DNA of 64,000 nucleotides, taken from NCBI RefSeq assembly GCF_905220565.1, contig NC_059404.1, positions 11,374,472 to 11,438,471 on the forward strand. Direction: 5' to 3'. Source of the stretch: Melitaea cinxia. Its lineage: Eukaryota; Arthropoda; Insecta; Lepidoptera; Nymphalidae. The notes under the pieces were generated by a model. That model had not been told where the DNA came from and did not search any database. It saw only the letters and a list, made by a program, of their open reading frames with translations. Shown here one piece after another: positions 46,172-59,107 of the stretch. Position 1 is the first letter of the stretch; every line of letters starts with the position of its first letter. Both the position numbers and the translations under genes were made by a program.

Positions 46172-46788
46172 TAAAAATAATTGTGTTTGCTCACAAACGA
46201 AAAAAAAACCGACTTCAATTACATCGACGAGTAATTCAACGCAGATCGACGAAAAAATAGTCAAGTAACTACGCGTTATGAAAGATTACTCAAAAAGTAG
46301 TTATCAGATCTCGATAAAATTTATATGTGACCACATGATAAAGATCAGCTTTCGATTAAATTAAAAATTATTAAAATCGCAACACCTACTAAAAAGTTAT
46401 TGCGGATTTTCGAGAGTTTCCCTCGATTTCTCTGGGATCCCATCATCAGATCCTAGTTTTCTATCATGTTACCAAACTAGGGATATTCCTTTCCAACAAA
46501 AAAAAGCATTATCAAAATCGGTACATCCAGTAGAAAGTTATGCGGTATAATACAACGTAGATCGACGAAAAAAGCGTCAAGTAAAAACGCATTATTAGAT
46601 ATAGCTCGAAAAGTTATAGTTAGATCTCAAATAAATTTAAATGAGACCAAATGATACATACCACCTTTCGATTAAAAGAAAATTTGTCGAAATCGCTCCA
46701 CCCAGTCAAAAGTTCTGAAGTAACATACATTAAAAAAATACAGTCGAATTGAGAACCTCCTCCTTTTTTGGAAGTCGGTTAAAAATTA
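46172..46788 (-). repeat. AACCGACTTCC-family element, near full length (inverted copy)
   Basis: The ends are 'gtttgctcacaaacgaaaaa' and 'cctccttttttggaagtcgg'. Inside are two diverged versions of the same roughly 170-bp unit plus a third partial one. Each opens (antisense) with 'ACTTTT.ACTGG.TG.ACCGATTT' and closes near 'TCGTCGA.CTACGTTGTATTA'. This is the longest copy in the window. Confidence 0.85.
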
Positions 46789-48585
46789 TATATATTAATT
46801 TTTATCACTTAGTTTTAAAACTTGCAAGATCTGTGCGGAAGGACGGGATCCCTTGGAATTGCGGAATCCCGCTTTCCGGGATAGCAATCCCTATGTATGT
46901 TACAGTAAAATTCAACACTAAGCAAATCCTTTAAGTCGAATAAATTTTTCAAACCTACGTAAAAACTCTTGAACAAACAATCGTTTTTGTATTTTGTATT
47001 CGTTTCCTTTAAAGTAGGATTTTTATTTATGCGACGTAAACGAACGGTACTTCACGAGCCTTCACGCAAGAATAAACCTATTTGCTCTTTCATACTATGT
47101 TTTTCGCATATCGATACGTAACATAATGTTACTTTCCGTTTATATGTATTTATATCAAACTTTTGCCTATATTTGGGAATGGTGAATTTCATCTTGTTTT
47201 TTTTTTCTAGAAATAGAACCGTGAGAGTGGAACAAACAATATTTACCGAAGAACAAAAGAACAATATGCAAAATCGACAAATTTCTAATGATATTTCAAC
47301 AATCATTTCACATTCTAATTATGCTTATGTTAAAATATGTAAAAATTTTGTTTTTGGTGTCGTTGATTGAGGTAGGTACTTGTCATAATCGAAGTTTTTA
47401 TTTGATGCGGTTTTAGTATAATAATATGATACCAAGTTATTATCAAAACGTACTTAGTTATAATCTAGTAATTTGGATTAGATATTTTATTCAAAGTCAT
47501 ATAGTCACATTTTAAGTATAAACGAAAACATTATCTACATTTTTTCATTATCATTGTTTTATAGTTGCTTAACTACGTCATAGGCGATTTTGAATAAACA
47601 AAATACGTATAAAACATACTCGATAGGTGACAAACCTTTCCAATCATTTAGACTACAAACTAGGCAAATTATACTGAATAGAGAGAGAGATTCATTGAAT
47701 TAGCACTGTATAATTGTACAACTTCAATACAGAGAAAAAGGGACAAAAACTCGAATTATCCTAACCAGCTATATACTCCAAGAATAACCTGAAGATATCA
47801 GGAGGCGAAACTCGAAAAAAAAATTGCCAGAGAATTCGTCGATGACGGTATCTGATGAAATACGATTAATATTATTACATATATCACAATTTCATAAATA
47901 TGAAGTTGCTCTTCACCTAAACATTGGATTTTTCCTGAATGATTTATGTCACAGCGTATTACAAACTAATGTTAGTAAATTTTCCGCTTCCTTGTCATAC
48001 TCGTACATTATTCATAAGATAATAAATTTAAAATCTATTTTACTAATATATCGTGTATCAAAAATGTTCGAATTTCAAATTGTAATGAATTATTTTCCAG
48101 TACACATGCATTCGAGTAAAATAGTGTTGTAGAATAAAACATCAGACTAGCTGCTAAATAAATAATCAAACAAGTTGCAGCAATCCTTGCATTAAATATG
48201 CCTGGGCAAGCTCGCGAAATAGGTTACGAAAGAATTCTATCTTAATAAGAACTTGGCTTACGAAAATGCGAATTATCTAAAGAATATTCATTATGGAAAG
48301 GGATGAATGATATTGTAACGGAATGGTAGTAATAAATAATCCATTAGGAACATCTTCGGAGACATTTATTATTGTAATTTTCTTAAGAACTTAATAGCAC
48401 ACAGTTTGACTGTTAAAAACTTTCTGTATTTTCGTGAACCTTCCACATTTCGATTAAGTGTAGGTACTTAAATCTGCCCTTGCTCATAATATTTAGAAAT
48501 CTTTGCAAGCGTTCATGTTTTTATTGCTTTTCATTATACAAATGAGTGGTTACAGAATTAAGTATAGAAATAAATTTCAAATTTT

Positions 48586-49091
48586 AACCGACTTCCAAAA
48601 AAGGAGGAGGTTCTCAATTCGACTGTATTTTTTTTTTAATGTATGTTACATCAGAACTTATGACCGTGTGGACCGATTTCGACAATTTTTTTAAACAAAC
48701 AAAAAAATAATAAATAAATAAAAAAAAAACTTTCTACTGGATGTACCGATTTTGATAATTCTTTTTTTGTTAGAAAGGGGATATCCCAAGTTTAGTACCA
48801 TGATAAGGAAACTAGGATCTGATGATAGGATCTCAGAGAAATCGAGGGAACTTCTTGAAAATCCGCAATAACTTTTTACTGGGTGTACCGATTTTAATAA
48901 TTTTTAATTTAATCGAAAGCTGATGTTTGTCATGTGGTCACATATAAATTTTATTGAGATCTGATAACTACTTTTTGAGTAATCTTTGATAACGTGTAGT
49001 TACTTGACTATTTTTTCGTCGATCTACGTTGTATTACTCGTCGATGTAATTGAAGTCGGTTTTTTTTCGTTTGCGAGCAAACACAATTATC
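48586..49091 (+). repeat. AACCGACTTCC-family element, near full length
   Basis: It begins 'aaccgacttccaaaaaagga' and ends 'gtttgcgagcaaacacaatt', with a deletion in the first monomer. It is inverted relative to 46172-46788, 1.8 kb away, making a large potential stem. Confidence 0.85.
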
Positions 49092-49115
49092 AATGTAATG
49101 TTTACCTGTAGGTAT

Positions 49116-49116
<1 letters not shown>

Positions 49117-49171
<55 letters not shown>
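49117..49171. repeat. (AT)n microsatellite
   Basis: An AT tract broken once by TTT, directly after the AACCGACTTCC-family element. Confidence 0.93.
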
Positions 49172-49176
<5 letters not shown>

Positions 49177-50656
49177 TATTATATCTTCGATAGTATAAAA
49201 GTTATTCCTTTTCGTTATTATTTTTCCTTTGTAGGTATTTTAATCAAAAACTACAGATACTTATATTATCTTATCGCCTTTTTATATTAACAATTAAACT
49301 TTAAATACATGCAAACATAAAGTGTCTACCAACACGCCCTAAGGCTACCTTATTGCAACGGACCAATGGCTAGCATATATAGCATATATATAGAGCTATG
49401 CAGGCTGAAGTCATTGCAACAAACTGCGATGGAACGGACAGCGTTATCTCGAAAACTTACATAAACTAGTGCCAATTGATAAACGGCGACTTTCAAAACT
49501 TGGCAGTGATTTTGAAACTGAAATTTTCAACTCTGTATCGTATTAAAAGTATTCTCAGTTTAATCCCGGTTCATAACTCAACGTCGCTTACAAAGAAGAG
49601 CGCTTTATGAATGATTTCGTTCTACCTCTATACCTAGTACTTTTTTTTCTTCATGAATGACAAATTGCACAATTACATAGACGAAAACATTAATGTTGCA
49701 ATTAGAAAGTATTATAATTGTATGCTGAATTTACACTTACATTTTTGTTTTCGAAAATTATCTCAATCGTAATATTTTACGAACTGAACAAAAATATCTT
49801 TTTTTCTTCAATATTTGTAATTAAAAATACAAATTACACAAATTCAAACTATGTATTATCTTGCTTTTATAAACAAAGATACTAATTCTATCTTCTTCCT
49901 AAGAAAGGTTTCATAGAATTACTTTTAAAGGTACATTCAGAAACTCCATTATCTCCCTTATCCTATACAAACAAGATATCCAAGTGTGACGTTTCCTATA
50001 CAGTAGTTTCCACGATTTCGTGTTTATCTTTCTATTTCGTCCAGTATTGTTATTGGTCTATCTCTAGTTTGCCCAGCGAGCCGTTAGCGACCAGACTCCA
50101 ACAGTAAAACCTTTAAAACGACTTTGCAATTTCACGAATGATTACGTCGCACCGACTGTTTGTCCGTAGAGTAAGTTGGAATATTTGTTTTGTTCTGTTC
50201 TGTTTTTAAAACAAATATTTGTTAAGTTAAATCTAAAATAGAATAAAAACTTTTTATTTGTCTATTTCGTTCACTTGTGTTTAATTTTACAATTCCAACC
50301 AACATTTGTTTTATGCATTTAAAACTATAGTTTTTAGGACGTAATTATTTTTAAATTTAGTTATTATTAATTTAATTTAAAGTAAATGAATAAAAATATT
50401 TTTGCAATGTTAGTTCTAATATAATGTCTTAATATTCCATCATATCTCTAAATATTCCATTACGCGTTAGATTATGGTCTTGAGCCGAATTAGATTGGAC
50501 AAATGGAATACATCAATAACTTATAGAAAAATGTCTGTGATGTGGATTACCTCATAATAGAAGAGAAGCTAATAAACGTTTCATCTTTTAATACTATATT
50601 ATATGTTTGGTATAAAACTCTTTTGGTTTTAATTACGTTTAGAAAGTTAGTTAAGT

Positions 50657-50745
50657 TTAGTGCCTCGAAGAGCACGTTAAGCTGTCGGTCCCGGTTGTTA
50701 TCATGTACACTTGATAGCGATCGTTACTTATAGCAGGGAATATAA
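50657..50745 (+). mobile_element. SINE body fragment
   Basis: 'agtgcctcgaagagcacgtt' to 'gatagcgatcgttacttata'. Both head and tail are missing, and a (GT)n tract follows. Confidence 0.75.
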
Positions 50746-50756
50746 TTATATTTGTA

Positions 50757-50791
50757 AATGTGTGTGTGTGTATGTATATGCCTGCGTCTGT

Positions 50792-50832
<41 letters not shown>

Positions 50833-50841
50833 TGTGTGTTA
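50757..50841 (+). repeat. (GT)n microsatellite
   Basis: A GT-rich tract with interruptions (TATGTATATGCCTGCG, GCGC). Confidence 0.93.
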
Positions 50842-52774
50842 CAAAAGTGATACATTGTAAATATTCGACTTCTTTCGCATTCCTACTATGTTTAGCTGTT
50901 AGGTAAATTAAAAGTAAAACAAATACACACACTAAATTGCCTGTTTTACACTTTAATGGCATGTTTACAATATATCTTCCTAAAAGTCCCTTTTTAAAAT
51001 GTCACCTTAAAAGAAATATCGAAAAAATTTGAATGTATATGAAACCAAAACAGTCAAAAAATAATTTCGATAGTTTCAACGATTGGAATCTTTGCATTTA
51101 TAAACCAGGATTTCGAACTAATGAACCCAAGTGGATAGTTACCCACCGATGAGCACGACGGAGCAATTAGGCGAACTCTCAATAGAAGAGCCCTAACGAG
51201 GCAACGAGACTGCTTATAAAAGGTTTACCTTACAAATGGAATGGTGTTACAGATTTTCGCTGACTAAGAAGCTTGGGTTTTAATTAAATTCCAAATTGAA
51301 TGTAACATAAGCTCGTTACGAGATTGGGGTTATGTGTTGGTAAGTTGCTGTTCACCTTGTTGTCTTGCACTATTCTTTTTACTTAATGCCTAAAAAGGAG
51401 GTTAATGATTTAAAATTTTATATTTTTATTATATTTATTTATACACTCTTTCTGTAATCTAATGTATGTAATCGTTATGTACTTATATAATCAAGAAATA
51501 TAATAATTGTTTAGTAAATAGTAGTACATATCAAAAATACTTGTCAACTTTGATCGCTGTTATAATATACATAAATATGTTATAATATATACCTAGATTA
51601 TTAGGTATTAAAAATAAATAAATATATAACATTTACCTCCTTAGTTTCCTACATAAAAAATGAACCTAATGAATGATTAAATGAAAACTATAAAATTTCG
51701 TGTAGTTAATGATTAGACGATAATGCCTATTTCATCACATGTTAATCTTCTTTTCAATATTAATGTGCCATGCAAATATTAATGAAAACATTTCCCAAAT
51801 ACATGCAATCAATTGCACGCAGCATGAAATAATAAATAGTATTTATAATTTTATAACATAATTCAAATTAACAACTATTCTAATCAACTGTTTCAGAAAC
51901 TACTTTTCAATCACGGCTTTGGTGTTCTGTGGGAACGAATTAAACAGTGATCTACAACCATCAGTATATACGCGCTCATAGTGTTTTATTGACCATGAAT
52001 TTTATCGCTGCATGTTTTCACTGAAATACTATACCGGATAATCTGAATTGCATTTTCACAAGTTAAAATTAAAATGTATTCTTAACAAACGTAATGAACC
52101 GGTCGCCGAAACTGTAAAATAACAAGGCTTAATGAGCCCGTATTTATATTTATAAATCAGTTTACAGAGGATTTTATTACACTAAATCATAGAAAGAAAG
52201 ATTATTATAAGAAATTTTAAATAAGACAAAACAACTAAAGAAAAAAAAAAGACTGATATAAGGTGGTTTAATCTATTAATTTTTTTAAGAGTAATAGCGG
52301 AATCTCTCGCTGATTTTCTTTTCTATTGATTCGATAACTTCACTTTTAACTGTAATTAATTCATTTAAGCATTTTGTTCCTTGGAAATTATATAATAAAT
52401 TAAAGTAAAGTAAAGTAATTGAAGTGAAACTTCTTTAGGCGCATGAGGGTAAAAGTTTTACGGATGAAACGCAATAATAATAATAATATGAGCGTTACGA
52501 AGATGTGCAACATTTTTTCGAACAACAGAGCCACCTAGCGTGTACTATAGAAACAGCAACGGTTATTACATTAATATCGATAGTATTACATTGCAAACAA
52601 CTAGATGGCGCTGGAACGGAAATCTTAAAGCTTTAGATTTGTTTAAATATAAACGAGACTAAAAAATTTGTTTGCCAAAGAAGTTTCACTTCTGACATGT
52701 GAACTTTGTACGCACGCACTTTTTTTTATTTTACTTCGTCTCACTATTTAGTCTAAGCAATTTTATTGCAGTGG

Positions 52775-52925
52775 CTGTGTTTCTGTGGTGAGTAAAGTAG
52801 CCAGAGCTCCTGGGGTCGGTCGCGCTTGTAATTTTCCTGGCGTTGTAGGCATTCGTAGGCTACGGTATTCGCTTATCATAAAGCGATCCGTAATCTTGTT
52901 AGTCACCATAGTGGTATGAAAAAAC
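52775..52925 (-). repeat. Old interspersed repeat, diverged copy
   Basis: 'ccagagctcctggggtcggt' and 'ggctacggtattcgcttatc' match the right half of 25096-25374 in the same orientation. Confidence 0.7.
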
Positions 52926-53504
52926 TTCACTTTTTTTTAATTATCCGCAAACTTGAAGTAGCGGGTTGAATTAAACTAAAACCGATATTCACATTTGCTA
53001 CATTTTCATTTGTCTTCAAACAATCAAATTACTCTGTGAATAAGTAATAAACAATGTATAAATTTTTATTACCTGATAACAAGTCTATTAAAATAAAAAC
53101 AATTGTTTCAAGACAAAATTATAAATTAAATTTTAATATCATTTTGAAGACAATATTAAAATTACATTATTAACAATATATTTTAATATAAAAATAATTT
53201 CGTATATATGAAGTAACATTTACTTAATTTTAAATTCACTTGAAAATGCACATCAAAATTATGTTCTGCACAAAGCGTTCTCCAGCGACCTTGGAACGAA
53301 TATGTATTAAATTAAGTACATTTGGATATTTACTGAATTTTGTAGCGAGTTCGTTAAGTGTAGTGTTGCCACACGAGTGGGGTTTTTCTGAAGTTTTTTT
53401 GTTTTTGCTTAGACGTTTTGCCCGAGTTTCACTTTGATATTTGAAATGTTGATAGCGTCATAATATTATACGTATATAAAATTAAGAAGGCATATATATC
53501 AGTC

Positions 53505-53612
53505 AGTCAGTCAGTTCAGCCTATTGCGGCTATTGCAGTCCACTGCTGAACATAGGCCTCCCCAAGTTCGCGCCAGACATCCCGGTTTTCAGCAATCCTC
53601 ATCAGGCATATA
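53505..53612 (-). mobile_element. 5'-truncated LINE 3' end with (GTCA)n tail
   Basis: The antisense 'cagtccactgctgaacatag' and 'cgcgccagacatcccggttt' are preceded by (CAGT)n at 53496-53514. The sequence matches 27405-27520 closely but uses a four-base tail unit. A partial internal duplication ('cctattgcggctattgcagt') is present. Confidence 0.78.
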
Positions 53613-54277
53613 CATAATTTAACATAATTTACTTTCTCCTTATCATATCAATACTTAATCAGTACACATATCAAAATGAAACGTTTTTTTTATTCTTTGG
53701 TCACGTCATTACTTTAGAACGATTTTACAGAAGTTTTTTCTTTTTTGTTTTTTTTTTTTTTTATTAATTTTTAGGAGTTTCTTCCAGTATAAAATATTAT
53801 TAAAAAATGAAGTATAAAAAAATAAAGATTAATTCTCGCGTTTGACAGTTAGGCTGAAGGTACTATTGTATGCGAGGTTGACTAATTACGTATATATAAA
53901 AATATGGAAAAACGCGATGCGCTATTTGGAATTTTTTTCTCGTCTCACTGCTAATCTACTATTTCTATCCTAGTGCATTCTACTCATATTACTACTTACT
54001 TATTTTATTACACTTTTACTTTTACTACTACTTACACTTTTTTAACAGTCGTTTCACATTTACCAGTCGGTCCAAGAAAGCGCATTTTTAGTCTTTGTTA
54101 TATTTGGGTTTTTTTTTTCTTATCAGAAGCTCCTTATTGTATTTTTCCTTTTCGCTATTTAGTTTTATTAAGGCGACTTATTTTGTTTTAAATTGAGACG
54201 ACTTGTAGAAACTGTGACGGGTCAGAATTAAATTACAAATTTGAAAAAATATTTTTTATTAAGTAATTGCCGCGGGT

Positions 54278-54323
54278 AATAAAATTAATAATCGCTTCAT
54301 ATGAAGCGATTATTAATTTTATT
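54278..54323. other. Perfect 46-bp palindrome
   Basis: The 23-bp half-site ending ATCGCTTCAT at 54300 is mirrored exactly from 54301, with no spacer. It lies in AT-rich DNA with no gene nearby. Confidence 0.97.
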
Positions 54324-54625
54324 TTATCTAGGAAGGAAAATTACTCAAATTAAGAATAAATTACCTAAACAATGGTAGTCCTAATTCAGCGTAGTGTTAT
54401 TGTCCATACGTACCTACGTCCTACACAGTTATATTTTATTGTCGCATTTGCTGGCACGAGTTTGTTTCAGAGTTCCTGTTTGACTACTAAAATAGGAAGT
54501 ACACGTACTATTGTTTTGTTTAAGCTTTTGTACTAACTCAAGTAGACATCAAACACATGAACTGAATTAATATAGAGAGAATATGATATTTATACCAAAG
54601 CAAAAGGGGCATAATAAATAAACGC

Positions 54626-54830
54626 CTCACACTCAAGGGCCTTCACTCGGATTAACTCCTGTACTAGGGATTCGGAAACACACACAATACACAAACACAA
54701 ACGCCTAGACCACGCCAAACATTTGTATGGCCAATACAAATGTATGCCATGTGGGGCAACGCCGCAACTGGTAGTTGCCCAACACCCACAAGCCAGTGCT
54801 TCGACCGTTGCGCTAACAGGTCGTCAAAGT
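54626..54830 (-). mobile_element. SINE, second subfamily (minus)
   Basis: 'gcctcacactcaagggcctt' at one end and 'cgaccgttgcgctaacaggt' (antisense A-box head) at the other, as in 10041-10199. The B-box region is mutated ('ggggcaacgccgcaactggt'). Confidence 0.72.
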
Positions 54831-55261
54831 ACAAATTAAAAAAAAATAATACTCTCTTTCAGTCTTTGGATGTAATATGATGGCAAAGAAATATATTTTT
54901 GTGCTTATTTAACTCACTATAAAAATTCTTGGTAGGTATTTTATAATGTCGACTCTCGCCAATGTTTAGTACTTAGGTATTTCAATCAATGCACTGAAAG
55001 CGACTGTTTTCTTGTATAGGAATATAAAGCAAGCACAAATAATTAATTTAACTGTAGAGTACAATAGTAACCATATGTATCTACAGTACCGACCTGATAA
55101 TTGCTAATATAATATAGTCATGAACAATCCACTATCCGTCTGTTTAATTCTCATAGGCCTTTAGGACTGTACATGGATTTGACAATAGGTATAAGTTAAA
55201 GGACACAAAAATTCATATGAACGTTACATTAACAAATCAAAGTAAAGAACAGGTAATAAGA

Positions 55262-55460
55262 AGAGTATGCTTTAGACCACACGACTGAAGTAAAACTTAC
55301 GAAACGTAACTCTCACTCTCTTTTTCTATCTTCACTAACTAATATCTCCCTCTCAACTTCCGTTCGCCTCTCCCGATCACACTATTCGTAACGCTCTCGT
55401 CACGCATTCACCAGCTTACTCCCCAAGTGTAGCGTGCGTAAAAAAGTATTACTTCAAAAA
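55262..55460. mobile_element. Possible MITE with imperfect inverted ends
   Basis: The left end 'tgaagtaaaacttacgaaac' (about 55286) and the complement of the right end, 'tgaagtaatacttttttacg' (about 55458), are imperfect inverted repeats around a pyrimidine-rich core. The left flank 'gctttagaccacacgactga' recurs at 63970-64000, where another copy runs off the window. Confidence 0.5.
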
Positions 55461-57324
55461 TAATTGGGTGTCTCCGTAACATGAAACGCGTCTTCTGGCG
55501 TTATTAGTTAAATTTTAAAATCACGTAGTTCTCACAACCTTGGTGTTGCGTGTTATAGTTACCAACGCCAAGGTCAGTTCGATCCGCGCTCAAGACTTTT
55601 ACACAACACATGGAAATTTCGCCTCGGCTTTTAAGTCTAAGCTAGCACTTCTACATTTTTGAGTATCTTCTTAAGTCGCTGAAAGCAGCAAAAAACTTGG
55701 TTTTTTTTTTATTTGACGTGTCATACCAGCGCCGGTGTAATGAATAAAAAGTATACTTCATCCTGTTAACAAACAGGAGAGTCGACTAAGTACGGTTCAT
55801 TTACGATCTATCAAACTGTTCCTATTTGTTTAAAAAATCATAAGTTATTCAAAACGCTTTGAAAATTTAAAGTATGTCACAGAACTGAATATTCGATTCT
55901 TGCTGAATAATGAAGTGACGTCGACGTTTTAAGGTCGTTCTCCAGCGGAGGGCATAAAATATCATTTTAAATGAGATTTTGTACAAAATAAAATGTAAAA
56001 TATTTTTTTTTGTGGTCGTCCCAAGCGCGACTTATGTCTTTTTTTTAGTATTCCTGTTCATTTAACATTTAGACATACATGGTCGTAAAGAGAAACTGTA
56101 ATTGCAAAGTTCAAAAAAACTGTTTTGAACATTTATGCGCTTACTGTGTTTTTGGCATGGAAATTTCGTATCAACATAATGATAATATATAAGACTCATT
56201 TTCAATCAAAACTTTTAAAAACACTGTCAACGTATATTACAAAATACTGTCACGAAATAGATTGTATGTGGATTTTCGTTGTAGACGTTTTATGGACACA
56301 AATTAATATATCAGGGGAAAATATTTTCTTGTTTAACTTTTCTGAATATGACAGATGCTTTCATCAAAGACTGTTTCAATTAATAATGACTTCACAAAAT
56401 ACAGATACATACATAAAAGACCAGTTTTAAAGTAATTACAAACTCTAAAAAAGTAAACACCAAAAAAATGGGACTTAAAAGCAAAGTACTTAAAATGTAA
56501 AAAATTCTCTATTTACTGCACTGACTTCATTTTGTAAGACTAAATAAAATTAATTTTGACAAATCGCTCGGAACATTGATTTTACAACTATCAAGCGAAG
56601 GGCTTTTAAATGCATGAACATTTTACTTTTTACCCTCACGTAGGATGAGATGCACACGTGCACTGAACGATGACATGAAGTTGGGTATTCACGCCTACTG
56701 AAGCCATGTTCACTTTAAATGAACTGTTAATGCTTACTGCCTAAAAAGTGGAAAGCCTTTTAACTCATTTATTCCAGCAAAATTTTTAATTTATTTTAAT
56801 AGTTTAAAAAATAACTACTTAATAATTTATCTTTCAAATTATTCTATCCGAATTAAAATAATATTTAACGATTTTATCATAATCAGTATTTCTATTAAAA
56901 CATTACTTAATAAAAATTGATAAAAAAGTAGCATGTCGTATTTTGAAAGTAATAATCAGATAATAATTTCATTTATTCTCTATTTATCGTTATAAGGTAT
57001 AGATAAAAAATACATAAAAACTTATACTATTTTTGTAGTAAAATGTGTTATATGTATATAATGTATTTAAATATTTTTATATTGCATTTCAAAGTAAATG
57101 GAAATATATTTTATCGCAAACTAGTGCTAAATATGAATAACTTCGCATCGAAATAGCAGTAGGCATTATTCCACACAGTTTCTTTAACTTTTCCCGTACG
57201 AGAACGATGTACCTACAGAAATTGAAATTGGCAGTCACTGTAACTTTTATTCGAGTTTTTCCTAGCCTTTTATATATATTCACAATGTATACAATAAACA
57301 TGTGAAGCGACTTCTTGAAGTTAT

Positions 57325-57394
57325 AATTGGGATATGGAAGTGAAGGTACTACTTACTCCTAAGTAAGTAGTACCTTCACTTCCAAGTCCCAATT
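57325..57394. other. 33-bp hairpin
   Basis: The arms 57325-57357 and 57362-57394 pair at 31 of 33 positions around a 4-base loop. Confidence 0.95.
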
Positions 57395-57547
57395 GCCAAA
57401 AGCCTACTTCAGATGTCAATTCGGGCTTAGTTAGCATTCTTGGCAACGTAAATATGCTAAGTTTACATTCATGTACTGAAATTAATATATGAGGAGAACA
57501 ATGTGACATTAAATCGCTCTGATTAAATACGAATACTATTTTAATTT

Positions 57548-57890
57548 GTGTGGTTACGGAATCAAAGAATAGCCACCCCCTCTCTTCCCGTGGGTGTCGT
57601 AAGAGGTGACTAAGGGATAACACAGTTCCACTATACTACCTTGGAACTTAAAAAGCCGACCGATGATCGGATACCCATCCAACTGCTGGCCTTGAAATAT
57701 ACAGGCCGAAGACGGGCAGCAGCGACTTCAGTGCGACAAAGCCAGCCCTGCGGTCACCAACTCGCGTGCCCAATGTGGTGACTATGGGCAAAACACATGA
57801 GTTCACGCCATTTTTGGCGTGAACTTGTGGAGGCCTATGTCCAGTAGTGGACTGGGAAAGGCTGCTGTGATGATAATGATGATGATGATG
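57548..57890 (+). mobile_element. LINE 3' end with target-site duplication and GAT tail
   Basis: It runs 'gtgtggttacggaatcaaag' to 'ggactgggaaaggctgctgt' plus a GATGATGATG tail. It is flanked by ACTATTTTAATTT (57535-57547) and ACTATTTTGATTT (57891-57903), 12 of 13 identical. This is the most complete copy of this 3' end. Confidence 0.87.
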
Positions 57891-58764
57891 ACTATTTTGA
57901 TTTACTCATTAATGTAAATACAACAGTTGTAAATATTGCACTTACTTAAACATTTCCATATTATATGGACTATTAAATACTGTTACACACTTGGGTACTC
58001 AGTTTGTATTGTAATACCGGATACTCGTTACTCTCAGTTCTTGTTGGCTATGGATTTGTGAGCGTCATTTGATGGAAATCAATAGCAGCTGTTTTCAAGA
58101 CACAATTTAAATCATACTCACTTGAATTGATAAACAATATTATAACCAAATCCATACATTCTGCAACTACCCTCTTTTTCCTCGAGCCTGCTCCAGGCAA
58201 TCGTCTTTGCTCTGATAGGCTATTATTGTTAAAATCAATTAAATATCTATCTATCTATAAACTATAAATGAATTTAAATGATCAAAAAAAATATTTATAG
58301 TATTTAATATAAGGTAATAATAAAGCAATACAAAAAAAAAATAGAAAAAAAAGTATAAAAATTATTATTCATACATTTTTTTCATATTATAATAAAAAAT
58401 TGTTCGGAGTATTAAAAAAAAATGGTTGCAAATATATTGCAGTGGAGCAGCGTTGTGCATTAAATTCCACCATTCCATTTCTCAAAAAATCTTACAGTTT
58501 AGGATTACCTATAGTTATCTTTGTCTTAATGTAAATAATGTGTTGCAAACAATACAGGTTTTGATCACATTTAATAAAGGAATATTGGCATCTAGCTATT
58601 ATCAGCTTTATGATAGCAATATTCTGATGTTCAATAGTATCACTAGTTCTACATTAAATTCAAATGTATGCAAGTGTATAATTAAGTTTTAACAATGTTT
58701 TTTTAGCTATGGTATAATTATATTCCACAGTATTTCACAATAACTAGTTCCGTATAATGAAAGT

Positions 58765-58870
58765 GACGTAAAACAAACGCTCTAGTGAAGTGGTGCTAGT
58801 ACTCACCTAAAACACTGACGGTACGCGGGTTTGATTCCCGCTCGGGTCGGATATCTGTATTTGTATTTAT
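58765..58870 (+). mobile_element. tRNA-derived SINE head of another type
   Basis: 'gctctagtgaagtggtgcta' is A-box-like and GGTTTGATTCC (58828-58838) a good B box, followed by a TTTA-rich run. It is not a functional tRNA because no acceptor or anticodon stems can be drawn. Confidence 0.6.
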
Positions 58871-58904
58871 TTATTTATTTATTATTATTTATTTATTTAA
58901 CAAT

Positions 58905-59040
58905 TTATTGTACACCATACAAATAAAATAAGCAAGCAACATTAGCAATAATTTGTAGAAAAAAAAATGTACAAAAGGCGGCCTTATTGCTTAAGAGCAA
59001 TCTCTTCCAGGCAACCTTAGGGCAAAGGAGAAGATATATT
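58905..59040 (-). mobile_element. LINE 3' end (minus)
   Basis: 'ttattgtacaccatacaaat' and 'aaggcggccttattgcttaa' then 'caatctcttccaggcaacct' form an antisense LINE 3' end that I recognise as common in Lepidoptera. Confidence 0.65.
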
Positions 59041-59107
59041 GACAGTGTAAGTGTAGAGTATAATTTTATAAAAAATAATAGAAAGTAACTCAATAAATAA
59101 ACATACA

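Noticed and set aside
57321..57623. 100-codon minus-strand frame
   Set aside because: It spans a 33-bp hairpin and the start of a LINE copy.
58770..58845. Second apparent tRNA gene
   Set aside because: It has a good B box but no paired acceptor stem; a SINE head is more likely.
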